Shown here piece by piece: positions 18,295-28,010 of a stretch of DNA of 64,000 bases. Source of the stretch: Fusibacter ferrireducens. Its GTDB lineage: Bacteria; Bacillota; Clostridia; Peptostreptococcales; Acidaminobacteraceae. The first letter of the stretch is position 1, and each line of letters starts with the position of its first letter. The translations under genes were made by a program, and so were the position numbers. The DNA is taken from contig NZ_JADKNH010000002.1 of NCBI RefSeq assembly GCF_015352425.1, positions 107,071 to 171,070 on the forward strand, written 5' to 3'. The notes under the pieces are model-generated. The model did no database searches. It had not been told where the DNA came from and worked only from the letters and a program-made list of their open reading frames with translations.

Positions 18295-19188
18295 TTAACG
18301 CTTCAGCTTTGGATCAAGTGCATCTCTCAGACCATCACCCAAAAGATTTAACCCATAAATAGTCATCATAATTGCAAGTCCAGGAAAAAGAACCATATGT
18401 GGATTGTCTCGTATATAGCCTCTTCCAGCTGAAAGCATTGCCCCCCACTCTGGAACTGGCGGTTGTATGCCAAGTCCGATAAAACTCATACTTGCTGCTG
18501 CCAAAATAGCATCTGCTACGCCTAAAGATGCTTGTACTATAATGGGAGCAAGGCAATTAGGTGTGATATGCTTCAAAATAATATGAAAATCATTGCCCCC
18601 ACAGGCTCTGCTAGCCTCAATAAATTCTTGCTCTTTGACAGTTAAAACGGCACCTCTTACAACACGAGCATATCTTGGAACAGTTGATATTCCAACTGCA
18701 ATCATGGTATTTAGCAAACCGGGACCCAGAGCTGCACAAATTGCAATTGCAAGTACCATAGCAGGAATTGCCATCATTATATCAATGGCACGCATGATGA
18801 TAGTATCTATTTTATCTCCATAATACCCAGCAATTGAACCCAAAGCACCGCCTACTAAAGTGCCAATTGCAGCGGCAACAAATCCGACAAATAGAGATAT
18901 TCTTGAACCATATACAATACGGCTAAAAATATCTCTTCCCAAATTATCTGTACCAAATAAATGTTTCAAACTTGGTTTTTGACTTGTACTTAACAAATCT
19001 TGCAAATCAAATTTATAAGGTGCCACTACGGGTGCTAAAACTGCCATTAACAAAAGTAAACCCACAATAAACATGCCCACTAAAGCCAATCTATTTTTTT
19101 TAAACCGCATCCATACATCATAGCCTTGACCTGTTTTTTTCGTATTAAAATTTAATGCTAGTTTAGTCGTTTTTTCCACAATTTTCAC
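18295..19188 (-). CDS. Oligo/dipeptide ABC transporter permease (DppC-like)
   Basis: 297 residues. The N-terminal OppC-type segment is followed by about six membrane helices. HLFGTDNLGRDIFSRIVYGSRISL and the EAA-like loop EASRACGGNDFHIILKHITPN are visible. GTG start at 19188 overlaps the DppB stop (GATGTGA), with GAAGGGG upstream. It forms half of the membrane channel. Confidence 0.92.
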   Translation of the reverse strand: MKIVEKTTKLALNFNTKKTGQGYDVWMRFKKNRLALVGMFIVGLLLLMAVLAPVVAPYKFDLQDLLSTSQKPSLKHLFGTDNLGRDIFSRIVYGSRISLFVGFVAAAIGTLVGGALGSIAGYYGDKIDTIIMRAIDIMMAIPAMVLAIAICAALGPGLLNTMIAVGISTVPRYARVVRGAVLTVKEQEFIEASRACGGNDFHIILKHITPNCLAPIIVQASLGVADAILAAASMSFIGLGIQPPVPEWGAMLSAGRGYIRDNPHMVLFPGLAIMMTIYGLNLLGDGLRDALDPKLKR

Positions 19189-20153
19189 ATCCCCTTCAGA
19201 GCAGTACTTTCTTTCTTCTTTTTTTCTATGACAAATTGAGATTTAATTCTTGGGTCAATATACGCATAAATCAGATCAACTAAAAGATTGATAACCGTAA
19301 ATGAAAATGCGATCAGAAGAACACCACCCTCCACAACAGGATAATTTCTTTGGCTAATTGCATCAATCATTAACTTCCCTAGACCAGGGATTGAAAATAC
19401 TTGTTCAGTGATAATTTGACCGCCCAAACTCGCACCGAAAATAAGACCTATAGTCGTAACGACAGGAATCATTGCATTTTTTAGCGCATGCTTTGTAATA
19501 ATTTTAAATTCAGTCTGTCCTTTTGAACGTGCAGTCCGAATATAATCCTGCCGGATTACCTCAAGCATACTTGAACGAGTCATTCTGGTAATAAAAGCTG
19601 CCGATGTGACACCTATTGTCACAGATGGTAAGACCCAATACTTAGGCCCGTAAAATCCAGTTGCAGGAAACCATCCAAGGTGCAGAGAAAAAAGCAACAT
19701 TAGCATTAAGCCCAACCAAAAAGAAGGAATTGACATGCCTAAAAGCGTAAGCGTGGTCGAAATATTATCAATAAAAGAATACTGCCTTGTAGCTGAAATA
19801 ATACCCAATGGTATTCCAATAATACAGGCTACTAAGATGCTTATAATTGCAAAGAGAAGTGTTGTTGGAAAACGAGCGAATAACTCTGCAGATACAGGCT
19901 GTTTTGTTGTATATGAAATGCCAAAATCGCCAGTTAGTACACCCTCTATATAGTTAACATATTGAACAACAAAAGGCTTATCGAGCCCCAACTCAGCTCT
20001 AAGTTCTGAAATGGATGCCTCAGTTGCTTTATCTCCCAATATTTGTCTGGCAGGATCTCCAGGTATAAAGAACATCAATGTAAATATGATCAAACTCACA
20101 CCAAACATAACTGGTATCATATGAAAAATACGCTTCAAAATATATCTACTCAT
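19185..20153 (-). CDS. Oligo/dipeptide ABC transporter permease (DppB-like)
   Basis: 322 residues with six membrane helices. MSRYILKRIFHMIPVMFGVSLIIF, LGLDKPFVVQYVNYI and the EAA loop RTARSKGQTEFKIITKHALKNA are standard for DppB/OppB. A site GGGG lies 8 bases before the ATG. Second gene of the transporter operon, about 80 bases after the binding-protein gene; that gap has an imperfect hairpin that may reduce downstream expression. Confidence 0.92.
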   Translation of the reverse strand: MSRYILKRIFHMIPVMFGVSLIIFTLMFFIPGDPARQILGDKATEASISELRAELGLDKPFVVQYVNYIEGVLTGDFGISYTTKQPVSAELFARFPTTLLFAIISILVACIIGIPLGIISATRQYSFIDNISTTLTLLGMSIPSFWLGLMLMLLFSLHLGWFPATGFYGPKYWVLPSVTIGVTSAAFITRMTRSSMLEVIRQDYIRTARSKGQTEFKIITKHALKNAMIPVVTTIGLIFGASLGGQIITEQVFSIPGLGKLMIDAISQRNYPVVEGGVLLIAFSFTVINLLVDLIYAYIDPRIKSQFVIEKKKKESTALKGM

Positions 20154-20233
20154 CTATTCAACCCCTTTCTAAGGAAGAGAAGGGCATCACCTTGACACCC
20201 TTTCAGCAACCTCTTCCTACTTCTTTGAATTTA

Positions 20234-21796
20234 CTACTGTTGAGAAATAGTAATATAAGCTAAATTTGGTATTTTCCCTGGATCGACATCCATATTTTCA
20301 ATATCCGAACGCGTGCCATAAAGCACATTAAGATCCGCTACTGGAATCGTGCCATGAGAATCCCACAAGAGTTTTTGCAATTTTGCATACACTGCTGCAC
20401 GTGCTGTTTTGTCATAGGTTGCTCTTCCTTCTTTAATAAGATCCCATATAGGTTGTGAATCCTGTAAGCCAAGACCTGCTTGATACCAGCTCATAACCGC
20501 ATGATCTGGATCACCAGTAGCAGGATTATCCGGAGCGATTGAAAGCAAAGTTTTTCCAGCGATTTGTTGGTCCATCAGCGTCGCCGTTTCATAAGAAGTA
20601 ATCTTTGATTTTACACCAATTTCAGCCCACATATTTTGTGCAATCTCACATATGTCCATCAAAGCTTTTTCATCAGAAGCACTTGCAATGTCTAAAACGG
20701 TGTCAAAATCCCATCCTGCTTCAACCAGCATTTTTTTAGCTTTCTCAGGATTATATTCCATAGGACCTATTTGCGTATATCCATCAACCGTATTAGGATA
20801 TACACTATCTGAAGCTCGTGCAGTTCCTTTGAACACTGCGTCAACTATTTGCTTAGTATTGAGAGCCATTGCCAATGCTTCTCTAACTTTTACATCAGCA
20901 AGTGTGTCGAAATTTAGGCTATTGATCATAAAATAATTCATGGCATAGCCAGGGCCTTCAACGATGCGAGTATCAGGATTTTCCGATAATCTGCCCATAT
21001 CTTCTGGGCTAATATCTAAAGAAATATCAATACCTCCCGTTTCCAATTCAACAGCTCTACTAGAAGCATCAATTATAGTCCTAAAAACAAGTTTTTTATA
21101 AGCCGTTTGGTTTCCCCAATACGCTTCATTTTGTACTAGCTCAATACGGTCTCCAGAAACCCATTTAGAAAATTTCAGTGGCCCTGTACCAATAGGGGCT
21201 CTTCCGTATGCATCTGCTCCCATTTCTTCAACAGCTTTTTTACATACAATATTACCTCGCGATGATGCCAAGTAATTCAGTGCAGGTGCAAAAGCATTAT
21301 GAAGTTTTATATCAATAGTGTATTCATCAACAACTTTTGTCCCTTTTCCGTCAAAGGATGAGAAAAAGTATGCACTTGCAGGCATAGATTCCGCTCGTTC
21401 AATTGTGTAACGAACATCTTCAGCCGTCATTTTTTCGCCATTGTGAAAATACACGTCATCGCGAAGGTGAAAACGTATGGTCAGATCATCAAGAATTTCC
21501 CAACTTTTGGCCAACATTGGCTTAATTTCTCCATTAGTTCTCTCTACCAATCGATCGTAAACGACTTTTTCAACCGTTCTCGCTACAGTACTTTGTTCGT
21601 TATGTGGGTCTAATGTTGGCGGTTCTTTCGGAAGCGCTACTACAATGGTGTCACGAGTTGCCTTTTTTGAAACATTAGTAGCATCGGCAGTATTTTCATC
21701 ATTTGCAACATTCGAAGCTTTGACGCCACTACTGCAGGATGTAAAAATAAACATTGTCAATAGGATCATTACAATTTTTTTGATATGCTTCTTCAT
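20234..21796 (-). CDS. Peptide-type ABC transporter substrate-binding lipoprotein
   Basis: 520 residues, solute-binding family 5. The signal peptide ends in the lipobox-like FIFTSC, so the mature protein is anchored at Cys20-22 outside the membrane. DTIVVALPKEPPTLDPHNEQS, the RFHLRDDVYFHNGEKMTAEDVRYTIERA block and GTGPLKFSKW are typical. Members bind di/oligopeptides, nickel or opine-like molecules, and the ligand here is unknown. First gene of the transporter operon; IclR-type site B lies about 220 bases upstream. Confidence 0.92.
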   Translation of the reverse strand: MKKHIKKIVMILLTMFIFTSCSSGVKASNVANDENTADATNVSKKATRDTIVVALPKEPPTLDPHNEQSTVARTVEKVVYDRLVERTNGEIKPMLAKSWEILDDLTIRFHLRDDVYFHNGEKMTAEDVRYTIERAESMPASAYFFSSFDGKGTKVVDEYTIDIKLHNAFAPALNYLASSRGNIVCKKAVEEMGADAYGRAPIGTGPLKFSKWVSGDRIELVQNEAYWGNQTAYKKLVFRTIIDASSRAVELETGGIDISLDISPEDMGRLSENPDTRIVEGPGYAMNYFMINSLNFDTLADVKVREALAMALNTKQIVDAVFKGTARASDSVYPNTVDGYTQIGPMEYNPEKAKKMLVEAGWDFDTVLDIASASDEKALMDICEIAQNMWAEIGVKSKITSYETATLMDQQIAGKTLLSIAPDNPATGDPDHAVMSWYQAGLGLQDSQPIWDLIKEGRATYDKTARAAVYAKLQKLLWDSHGTIPVADLNVLYGTRSDIENMDVDPGKIPNLAYITISQQ

Positions 21797-22014
21797 TTTG
21801 TTCCCTCCTCAATATATTTAGGCTTTAATATACTTACTCCTAGCATTTCTTTATTGAACCCCCCGCTAGGAAATTGGTTCCATTCATAAATTTAATGCAT
21901 CATTTTAACGGTATTTATGACTTCTATTTATCTACAAATATGTATCAATTTGAATGGATGTAAAAACCTGCTGCTAAATATTTTATTTTAAAGACCCAAA
22001 ACAACATGTAATTC

Positions 22015-22051
22015 GTTCCTTATAAAAGAACTTAATTCTTTTATATGAATT
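22015..22051. promoter_or_regulatory. IclR-type double operator, ABC transporter operon (site B)
   Basis: GTTCCTTATAAAAGAAC (22015-22031) and ATTCTTTTATATGAATT (22035-22051) start 20 bases apart, as in site A. Besides the terminator at 22219-22254, the 523-base gap 21797-22319 holds nothing else recognised. Confidence 0.65.
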
Positions 22052-22218
22052 TTCTTAGAATATATCACATTTAATTCATAATTTCAATAACATTTTTTAA
22101 TAAGTTTCCAATTGCCAAGCTTGGTGAAAAAAATGCGCGTCACCAACATTTAGGCTTATGATTTTTCCGATTAAAGCCTCATCTTTCGGCTCAACTCTTG
22201 TTGTTTTAATCAAAAAAA

Positions 22219-22254
22219 AACCTAAAACACAACTATTCTAATGTGTTTTAGGTT
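22219..22254 (-). terminator. Terminator of the panE-nitrilase-arginase operon
   Basis: Perfect 13-bp stem (22219-22231 with 22242-22254) flanked by A runs on one side and T runs on the other, 65 bases after the arginase-like stop. It could work in both directions. Confidence 0.85.
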
Positions 22255-22319
22255 TTTTCATATATTCTAATTCAGTTTGAATCGGTCTAAAATACTACAT
22301 TTTCTATCAATTAACAATT

Positions 22320-23267
22320 CTAATCAAGGCAAGGCATCTTTCCCCATTTTTCAAGGGCAGCTCCAATAATTTTCATACCACTAAGATACGTGTATTCCCC
22401 ATTATTCTCGTAATGATCAAAATCCACACAGAAAACTGAAAATGCAATAACCTTGTTGGTTTCCATGACTAGACGCACGTTGTTCATAACGACATTAATA
22501 TCATGTCCACCCGGAACGACTTTCTCATATGCAGGAATAAATTCTGATTTAAGTATATCTACATCAATCGATATATAAATCACATCTACTTTTTTGGCGA
22601 GTTCATCAACCGATTTTTTCCATATAGACTCGTCTTCAAAAGAAGCTGAATCTATGTGCACGATTTGGGCTGCCTTTAGATTGCTATCCGATTCTTCATC
22701 AGATATTCTTAAATCACTGGCAATAACGTTTTTACCAGAACAAGGTTTCACTAATCCGCAAGCTTCTTTTCTCCATTCATCGCTCGTTTGTCCAACTATT
22801 GTGGAAAGGGGAATTCCAACCATAGTCACTGACGATTTTTGAGTTGTCTCTGGGATCTGATTATCTGCATGCGCATCAATCCAAATGATACCTATTTTTT
22901 TATCTTCACCTATTGCTCGTTGTATGCCACCAACAACAGCAGGTGCATATACGCAATAGCCTCCAGCAACCAAGACTGCATTGCCTTTCTTAATACCTGC
23001 ATATACTTCATCAGAAAAATTTAAAGGCAATCCTACATGTGGCTCATACTGTTTATAATTTTCATAATTTACTTCATGCACTTCAAAGGGGACTTTCGCC
23101 TTATGATAAACGCCACAAAGATGATATAAATCAACATCTCTAGGCTGCTCAAACTCTCTAATTGAAGAAATCATTTTGGGTTCATTTTCACCTGTTTCAA
23201 CATACCAATAGGCATCACAATATTTGCATTCAACAATTGAAAGACCTGTTAAATCTTTTATTTTCAC
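22320..23267 (-). CDS. Arginase/agmatinase-family protein with altered metal site
   Basis: 315 residues of the ureohydrolase fold. The Mn-binding blocks WIDAHADNQIPET (DxHxD) and ISIDVDILKSEFIPA (SxDxD) are present. The first ligand motif, normally GGDHS, reads GGYCVY, so the usual histidine is a cysteine. The family hydrolyses guanidino compounds (arginine, agmatine, guanidinobutyrate) or formiminoglutamate. The substrate here is unknown. The N-terminal YCDAYWYVETGE segment is not typical of arginase. Last gene of the operon after the nitrilase (44-base gap). Confidence 0.8.
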   Translation of the reverse strand: MKIKDLTGLSIVECKYCDAYWYVETGENEPKMISSIREFEQPRDVDLYHLCGVYHKAKVPFEVHEVNYENYKQYEPHVGLPLNFSDEVYAGIKKGNAVLVAGGYCVYAPAVVGGIQRAIGEDKKIGIIWIDAHADNQIPETTQKSSVTMVGIPLSTIVGQTSDEWRKEACGLVKPCSGKNVIASDLRISDEESDSNLKAAQIVHIDSASFEDESIWKKSVDELAKKVDVIYISIDVDILKSEFIPAYEKVVPGGHDINVVMNNVRLVMETNKVIAFSVFCVDFDHYENNGEYTYLSGMKIIGAALEKWGKMPCLD

Positions 23268-23311
23268 AATAAAACCACCCTTCTTAAAAAAATTGATTCT
23301 AACTGCTATTT

Positions 23312-24244
23312 TTATTCAGAGCTCTTGCTCAAAGCGTATTTTTTAAGGACATCTGCATACCATTTTTGATATGCTTCAGGTCGCCAATCGCAAACACCTG
23401 TTTTTTCATTTTCAAAAATCAGCGATATAAATGATCTATTTGTCAATGACAAATCAATTGTAGCCGTCTCTACAGTTCCCTCTGCTGCACCCTCATCTAA
23501 AAATTTTTTACCTGCGTAATAAAAAACTTCTGGCGATATACTAGATGGTCCAATTATACTGGATCCACCCATAAAAAAAGTGGTCTTATCTAAGCCGAAA
23601 AGATTGGATGATGCGATATACATGCTGTTACAATGCACAAGATACTGAAGTGAAAGATTGCCTGCATAACCACCTGCACCACCACTTTCCATGGTCCCAA
23701 TTGCCGTACAATTCAGAAACAAGCGAGCCCCCATTGCTCTGCAATATCTCGTTATTTCTGGGAATTCGTAAACGTCATAGCATATGCCAACGCCTATTGG
23801 CCCCCATTCAGTGTCAAACAGCATGGGTTTACTGCCATTATCTGCCCATTCCATTTCTGTAAACGGCAGATGTATCTTTCTATTTGAGCCTATTACACCC
23901 TTTGGACCACAGACTGCAACAGAATTATAAACCTTTGTTTGATCAATTGAATCTCTTTCTGCCAAACCAAAAGCAGCATACATAGAATAGTTTTTACAAA
24001 TTTCAGCAACAAGCATAGAAGTTTTACCTGGAACAGTTTCAGCTAATCTTCTATGCATCTTTTCCGCTCTTTCATTACTACAATCGTTATCATACCCAGT
24101 AAGAGCAGTTTCAGGAAAAACGAGTAGATCAACGCCTTGTTTTCCTGCATTTTCAACATAATTCAATATTCTTTTCCGATTATTTTCAACATCCCCCCAC
24201 ACAGCATTGAAATTTACAACGGATACAGTAATAATGTCTTTCAC
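23312..24244 (-). CDS. Carbon-nitrogen hydrolase (nitrilase superfamily)
   Basis: 310 residues. The catalytic triad is visible: Glu in VFPETALTGY, Lys in NRKIHLPF, and Cys in GICYDVYEFPE. The family hydrolyses amides, carbamoyl groups or nitriles in the cytoplasm. GTG 24244 is chosen because GGGAGG lies 8 bases upstream. The upstream ATG at 24286 has no binding site. It lies between the PanE-like and arginase-like genes, suggesting successive hydrolysis steps on one nitrogen-rich compound. Confidence 0.88.
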   Translation of the reverse strand: MKDIITVSVVNFNAVWGDVENNRKRILNYVENAGKQGVDLLVFPETALTGYDNDCSNERAEKMHRRLAETVPGKTSMLVAEICKNYSMYAAFGLAERDSIDQTKVYNSVAVCGPKGVIGSNRKIHLPFTEMEWADNGSKPMLFDTEWGPIGVGICYDVYEFPEITRYCRAMGARLFLNCTAIGTMESGGAGGYAGNLSLQYLVHCNSMYIASSNLFGLDKTTFFMGGSSIIGPSSISPEVFYYAGKKFLDEGAAEGTVETATIDLSLTNRSFISLIFENEKTGVCDWRPEAYQKWYADVLKKYALSKSSE

Positions 24245-24298
24245 ATATATCGCCTCCCTGATTACAGCATTCAAATGCTCTAACATTATAAATTCTTT

Positions 24299-25234
24299 TC
24301 ATAAAGATAAGTTCTTTTCATAACGTTGTTCTATAACTTTAATCAATTCATATAAGGTTTTGGTAACTGGAATTTCAATATCGAGTAACTTAGCTTCTCT
24401 TAAAACTGCGCCATTAATAAAGTCTATTTCCGTATTTCTTTTGGCCATTACGTCTTGCAGCATTGACGGCATATGGTCTCCATGCTCATTAAAAGCCATT
24501 TCCAAATTTTGTTTTACACCCTCTATATCTGCAGGGATACCTTTTCTATTTGCAACTTTAATAACTTCTTCAGCAACTTTGAACACAAGGTGCCGCCCTT
24601 CCTCAGTCGAAGACATATCCCCAATTTTTAGCTTTAGAACCGCTGTAATTGTGTTAAGTGCAGCATTAAAAGCAACTTTTTCCCATATATATTTAAATAC
24701 ATCTGGGGTAATCTTACAATTTAATTTGGAGCTGTTAAATGTACTACAAATTTTTTCTAAAAAGGCATCTATGCGACCGGATGCATTCATAGCAATCACA
24801 ATACCCTCACCTAAAGAACTTACCTTACCTGGACTGGTTAAATCGCTTGGATAATTTGTCATACCAACAATGATTTTTTCCCTATTAACAAATGCCTCAA
24901 TGATTTCAACATTACCTAATCCATTTTGCAAAGTCATAATGTGGGTTTCCGATCCTATAAGATGCTTAACAGAATTTAAAGCTGAAGAAGTGTATATTGT
25001 TTTTGTAAAAATTAAAATGAGATCAGGAAACTCATCAATTTCATGAGCATATTTTGCAGGAATGCCTATAGATCGCGAGCCTTCCATTCCCGTTGTCAAA
25101 AATAGACCATTGCTATTTATTGCATCAATGTGCGCTTTTGAAACATCAATTAGTGTGACCTCATTATTGCCTTCAAACAATAAACCTCCAAAGAGACTCC
25201 CCATAGCGCCTGAACCAACTACATAAATTTTCAT
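24299..25234 (-). CDS. Ketopantoate reductase-family 2-hydroxyacid dehydrogenase (PanE-like)
   Basis: 311 residues. N-terminal NAD(P) site GSGAMGSLFGGLL; the conserved WEKVAFNAALNTITAVL lysine region and the C-terminal HMPSMLQDVMAKRNTEIDFINGAV block are classic for ApbA/PanE. Canonical PanE reduces 2-dehydropantoate. Many clostridial paralogues act on other 2-oxo/2-hydroxyacids. Its catabolic neighbours argue for oxidation of a 2-hydroxyacid to the oxoacid used by the ferredoxin oxidoreductase, which is inference. First gene of its operon, with site C 87-123 bases upstream. Confidence 0.85.
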   Translation of the reverse strand: MKIYVVGSGAMGSLFGGLLFEGNNEVTLIDVSKAHIDAINSNGLFLTTGMEGSRSIGIPAKYAHEIDEFPDLILIFTKTIYTSSALNSVKHLIGSETHIMTLQNGLGNVEIIEAFVNREKIIVGMTNYPSDLTSPGKVSSLGEGIVIAMNASGRIDAFLEKICSTFNSSKLNCKITPDVFKYIWEKVAFNAALNTITAVLKLKIGDMSSTEEGRHLVFKVAEEVIKVANRKGIPADIEGVKQNLEMAFNEHGDHMPSMLQDVMAKRNTEIDFINGAVLREAKLLDIEIPVTKTLYELIKVIEQRYEKNLSL

Positions 25235-25320
25235 ATCATTTTTGCTAAATTTATTGGAAATCTAGCATATCCTCCTTTACAACATTATTTTTAGATTTTT
25301 TTGCAGACTCAAACAGATAG

Positions 25321-25357
25321 ATTCTTTTATAAAGAACAACGTTCTTTCATAAAATTA
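25321..25357. promoter_or_regulatory. IclR-type double operator, panE operon (site C)
   Basis: ATTCTTTTATAAAGAAC (25321-25337) and GTTCTTTCATAAAATTA (25341-25357), again offset by 20 bases, in the gap between the IclR gene and the panE-like gene. Confidence 0.7.
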
Positions 25358-25467
25358 TACATGTCATTATCTGATTTGTAAATAATATTTCAACGCTTTA
25401 CAATGCTCTGCGTGATTTCAAAAAAAACAAAAGCAACGATTTCATTATTCGCTGCTTAAACTTTGAC

Positions 25468-26250
25468 CTATAATTTTTTTCTATTGCTATTGAAAGTCCC
25501 TCCAAAAGATTTTGAACAAATAGCCGCATATTTTTTTACTTGTTCAACAATATGCGCTTTATTCTCATTTATTCTACTGGCCGCACCAGATACACTTATG
25601 GCAGAAATAACTTCGCCCCCTCTGTCAAAAATAGGTGCTGCAATACAAACAAGACCTTCTTCAGCTTCCTGCTGATCTTCACCATACCCCTGAGCTCTAA
25701 CTTTCTCAATATTTTCTTTCAACTCTTCAATATTGGTAATGGTATAAGGCGTATATGGTCGCAAAACTACATTTTCTAAATAGTCATGCAGTGCTTGTTC
25801 GCTTAAATATGCGAGAAATACTTTTCCCATTGATGTCGTATAAGCTGATTTAACCGAACCAATGACTGAGCCCATGACAGAAGGATTTTTTCCTTTTATT
25901 TTGTCTACAAAAGTTATTTCTCCATTGTTATAAAAAGATAAATGTATAGTCTCGCCTGTTATAAAACTCAACTCTTCTAAATAGGGGCGGCACTCTTTAA
26001 TAATATTTTGATTATTTAAAATGCCTGCGGCAATATTTACAAATTTAATACCCAATTTATATTTTCCAGTATCGGAATTTTGAATGACATATCCTCTGCT
26101 CCCTAAAGTACTTAAAAGACGATGAACTGTACTTTTTCCTAAATTTGTTCTTCTACTAATTTCCGATATGCCGAGTTCAGTGCCTTCTTCCGAAATCATG
26201 TCTACAATCATTAATGCATTATCTACTGATTGAAGTTTATATTTATCCAA
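25468..26250 (-). CDS. IclR-family transcriptional regulator
   Basis: 260 residues. The N-terminal winged helix (ISEISRRTNLGKSTVHRLLSTL, then GYVIQ) is followed by the IclR effector domain, with AYTTSMGKVFLAYL, RAQGYGEDQQEAEEGLVCIAAPI and AISVSG. TTG start at 26250 with GGAGG 7 bases upstream. IclR proteins bind short palindromes as tetramers, matching the pair of 17-bp palindromes found at five promoter regions around it. It is the likely regulator of the whole 9-31 kb island, with effector unknown. Confidence 0.9.
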   Translation of the reverse strand: MDKYKLQSVDNALMIVDMISEEGTELGISEISRRTNLGKSTVHRLLSTLGSRGYVIQNSDTGKYKLGIKFVNIAAGILNNQNIIKECRPYLEELSFITGETIHLSFYNNGEITFVDKIKGKNPSVMGSVIGSVKSAYTTSMGKVFLAYLSEQALHDYLENVVLRPYTPYTITNIEELKENIEKVRAQGYGEDQQEAEEGLVCIAAPIFDRGGEVISAISVSGAASRINENKAHIVEQVKKYAAICSKSFGGTFNSNRKKL

Positions 26251-26810
26251 AATTATTCCTCCAATGCTATTTTCATAATCAGTTTACTAATATTGATAAA
26301 CTTTTTATGGTTAAGATTAATATACACTATTTAAACCTAAGCTTCAACATTTTAAGATCTTTTATACATTTTTGTCTTCTCTATCTGAGCATTTAATTTA
26401 GTTTCTCTCCATAATTAATCATTCATTTATTGCAAAACAAAATCAAAAGTGATAGAATACATAACAAGAACTGCGTTCCGTATAAAAGAAACTTAAGTTT
26501 ACAAATAAAATTAGAGGGGGGAAACTGTAGGGGAAAACTGTATTAGTTCACAGTTTATTAAGTTTATTAAGTTTTTTAAATCTGTAAATAGTAAGTTTCT
26601 TGAAAAAAAGATTCACCTTTAAACCGATTGACCAGATAGATTAAATTTAGAGCAGCTTTGTTGCTTTTCAAAGGTTGTGAGCAAAATTCCATACCCACAT
26701 CAAATAGAAATTCAGTTAAAACATCCTAGGTAGCTTCTAAGCAGTCCAAATGATTACTAGTTAATTTAAAACTAACTAAAAATTTAAATTTAAAAGGAGA
26801 ATGATAACAG
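26251..26810. other. Divergent control region between iclR-like and transporter genes
   Basis: 560 bases, very AT-rich. It contains site D (26455-26491) and a short AAGTTTATT direct repeat (26556-26582). No open frame with a plausible start was seen. Confidence 0.5.
26455..26491. promoter_or_regulatory. IclR-type double operator, partly degenerate (site D)
   Basis: GTTCCGTATAAAAGAAA (26475-26491) is a clear copy. Twenty bases before it, GAATACATAACAAGAAC (26455-26471) keeps only the right half. It could control both the IclR gene and the plus-strand transporter. Confidence 0.55.
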
Positions 26811-27995
26811 ATGGACAGTACTTTGGCTTTTACAATTATATTTGTAGTTCTTGGTATAGGCGATTATGTGGCCTACAAAACAAAAGCAATAATATCAATG
26901 ATCGTTTTCTCTTCAGTCGTATTTTTAGTAGGTTTTTGGCTCGGATTGCCAAAGACCATATTTGTTGATTCTAATTTGTTACCAGTAGCAGCTCTTATGA
27001 TAGGGGTTATGATTACTCATATGGGGACTATTATAAGCATTAAAGAATTGGCAAAACAATGGAAAACAGTCGTGATCTCATTAGCTTCAATCATAGGAAT
27101 AGCCGCTATTTTAATACTCATTGGTTCGCCTCTTATCGGGAAGGTTTATGCAATATCTGCGGCACCTCCAATTTCAGGCGGACTTGTTGCATCACTTCTG
27201 GTAAGTGAAACAGCAAAAGCACAAAATTTACCTGAAATTGCTTTGTTTGCAACTTTATTATTATCTTTGCAATTTTTATTTGGGTATCCCATTGCTTCTA
27301 TTTGCTTAAAAGCAGAAGCTAAAAAAATATCGAGTGCTTTCAGAGTGAATAAACTTGACACCAATGCAGAAGAGAAATCTCATTCAAAAGTTGAAGAGCC
27401 TGTTGAAAAACGAAAATTAATTCCAGAGCTTCCTGTAGAATTACAAACTTCAGCCATTATTTTAGCTAAACTAGCACTTGTTACCTTGTTGAGCTTTCAA
27501 ATTGCCGCTCTACTCAATGGTGTCATAAATAAAATGGTAATTTGCTTAATTGCAGGGGTCATTTTTAGCGAAATTGGATTTTTAGAAAAAAATGCAATGG
27601 TTAAGGCAAACACCTTTGGGTTTGTTGTAAATTTGGCTCTATTATTGGCATATAATAACCTTTCAACTGCAACACCACAAGCTGTATATTCTCTTTTAGT
27701 GCCCTTATTTGGCAGTTTAATATTAGGTATTATTGGCATTGCAATTTTCTCTATTGTCGCGGGTAAGTTTTTGGGCTATAGCTGGGGCATCTCATTTGCA
27801 ATAGGTTCTTCTGCTTTGTTTGGTTTTCCAGGAACCTATATACTTTCTAATGAAGTATCTACCGCAGAAGGACAAAATGAAGAAGAAAGAAAGGCCATTT
27901 TGGATTCCATTCTTCCAAAAATGCTTGTGGCAGGTTTTGTTAGTGTTACAATAGCTTCTGTAATCTTAGCTGGAGTTATGGTAAAAATGATATAA
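26811..27995 (+). CDS. Multi-pass membrane transporter, possibly glutamate-symporter (GltS)-like
   Basis: 394 residues with about ten to twelve hydrophobic helices and a charged cytoplasmic loop near residues 180-215 (NTNAEEKSHSKVEE-type). The repeated glycine-rich helical pattern (APPISGGLVASLLVSETA; GSSALFGFPGTYILSNEV) suggests an inverted-repeat ion-coupled carrier like the GltS group, but I do not recognise the family firmly. GGAG lies 8 bases before ATG 26811. The next gene, an M20 amidohydrolase, follows after 15 bases, so this probably imports the amidohydrolase substrate. Confidence 0.6.
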   Translation: MDSTLAFTIIFVVLGIGDYVAYKTKAIISMIVFSSVVFLVGFWLGLPKTIFVDSNLLPVAALMIGVMITHMGTIISIKELAKQWKTVVISLASIIGIAAILILIGSPLIGKVYAISAAPPISGGLVASLLVSETAKAQNLPEIALFATLLLSLQFLFGYPIASICLKAEAKKISSAFRVNKLDTNAEEKSHSKVEEPVEKRKLIPELPVELQTSAIILAKLALVTLLSFQIAALLNGVINKMVICLIAGVIFSEIGFLEKNAMVKANTFGFVVNLALLLAYNNLSTATPQAVYSLLVPLFGSLILGIIGIAIFSIVAGKFLGYSWGISFAIGSSALFGFPGTYILSNEVSTAEGQNEEERKAILDSILPKMLVAGFVSVTIASVILAGVMVKMI

Positions 27996-28010
27996 ATGGA
28001 GGAAAGTATA

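Noticed and set aside
20154..20233. Hairpin between the binding protein and permease genes as an operon-ending terminator
   Set aside because: The stem is imperfect and lacks a T-tract, and the downstream genes are obvious parts of the same transporter.
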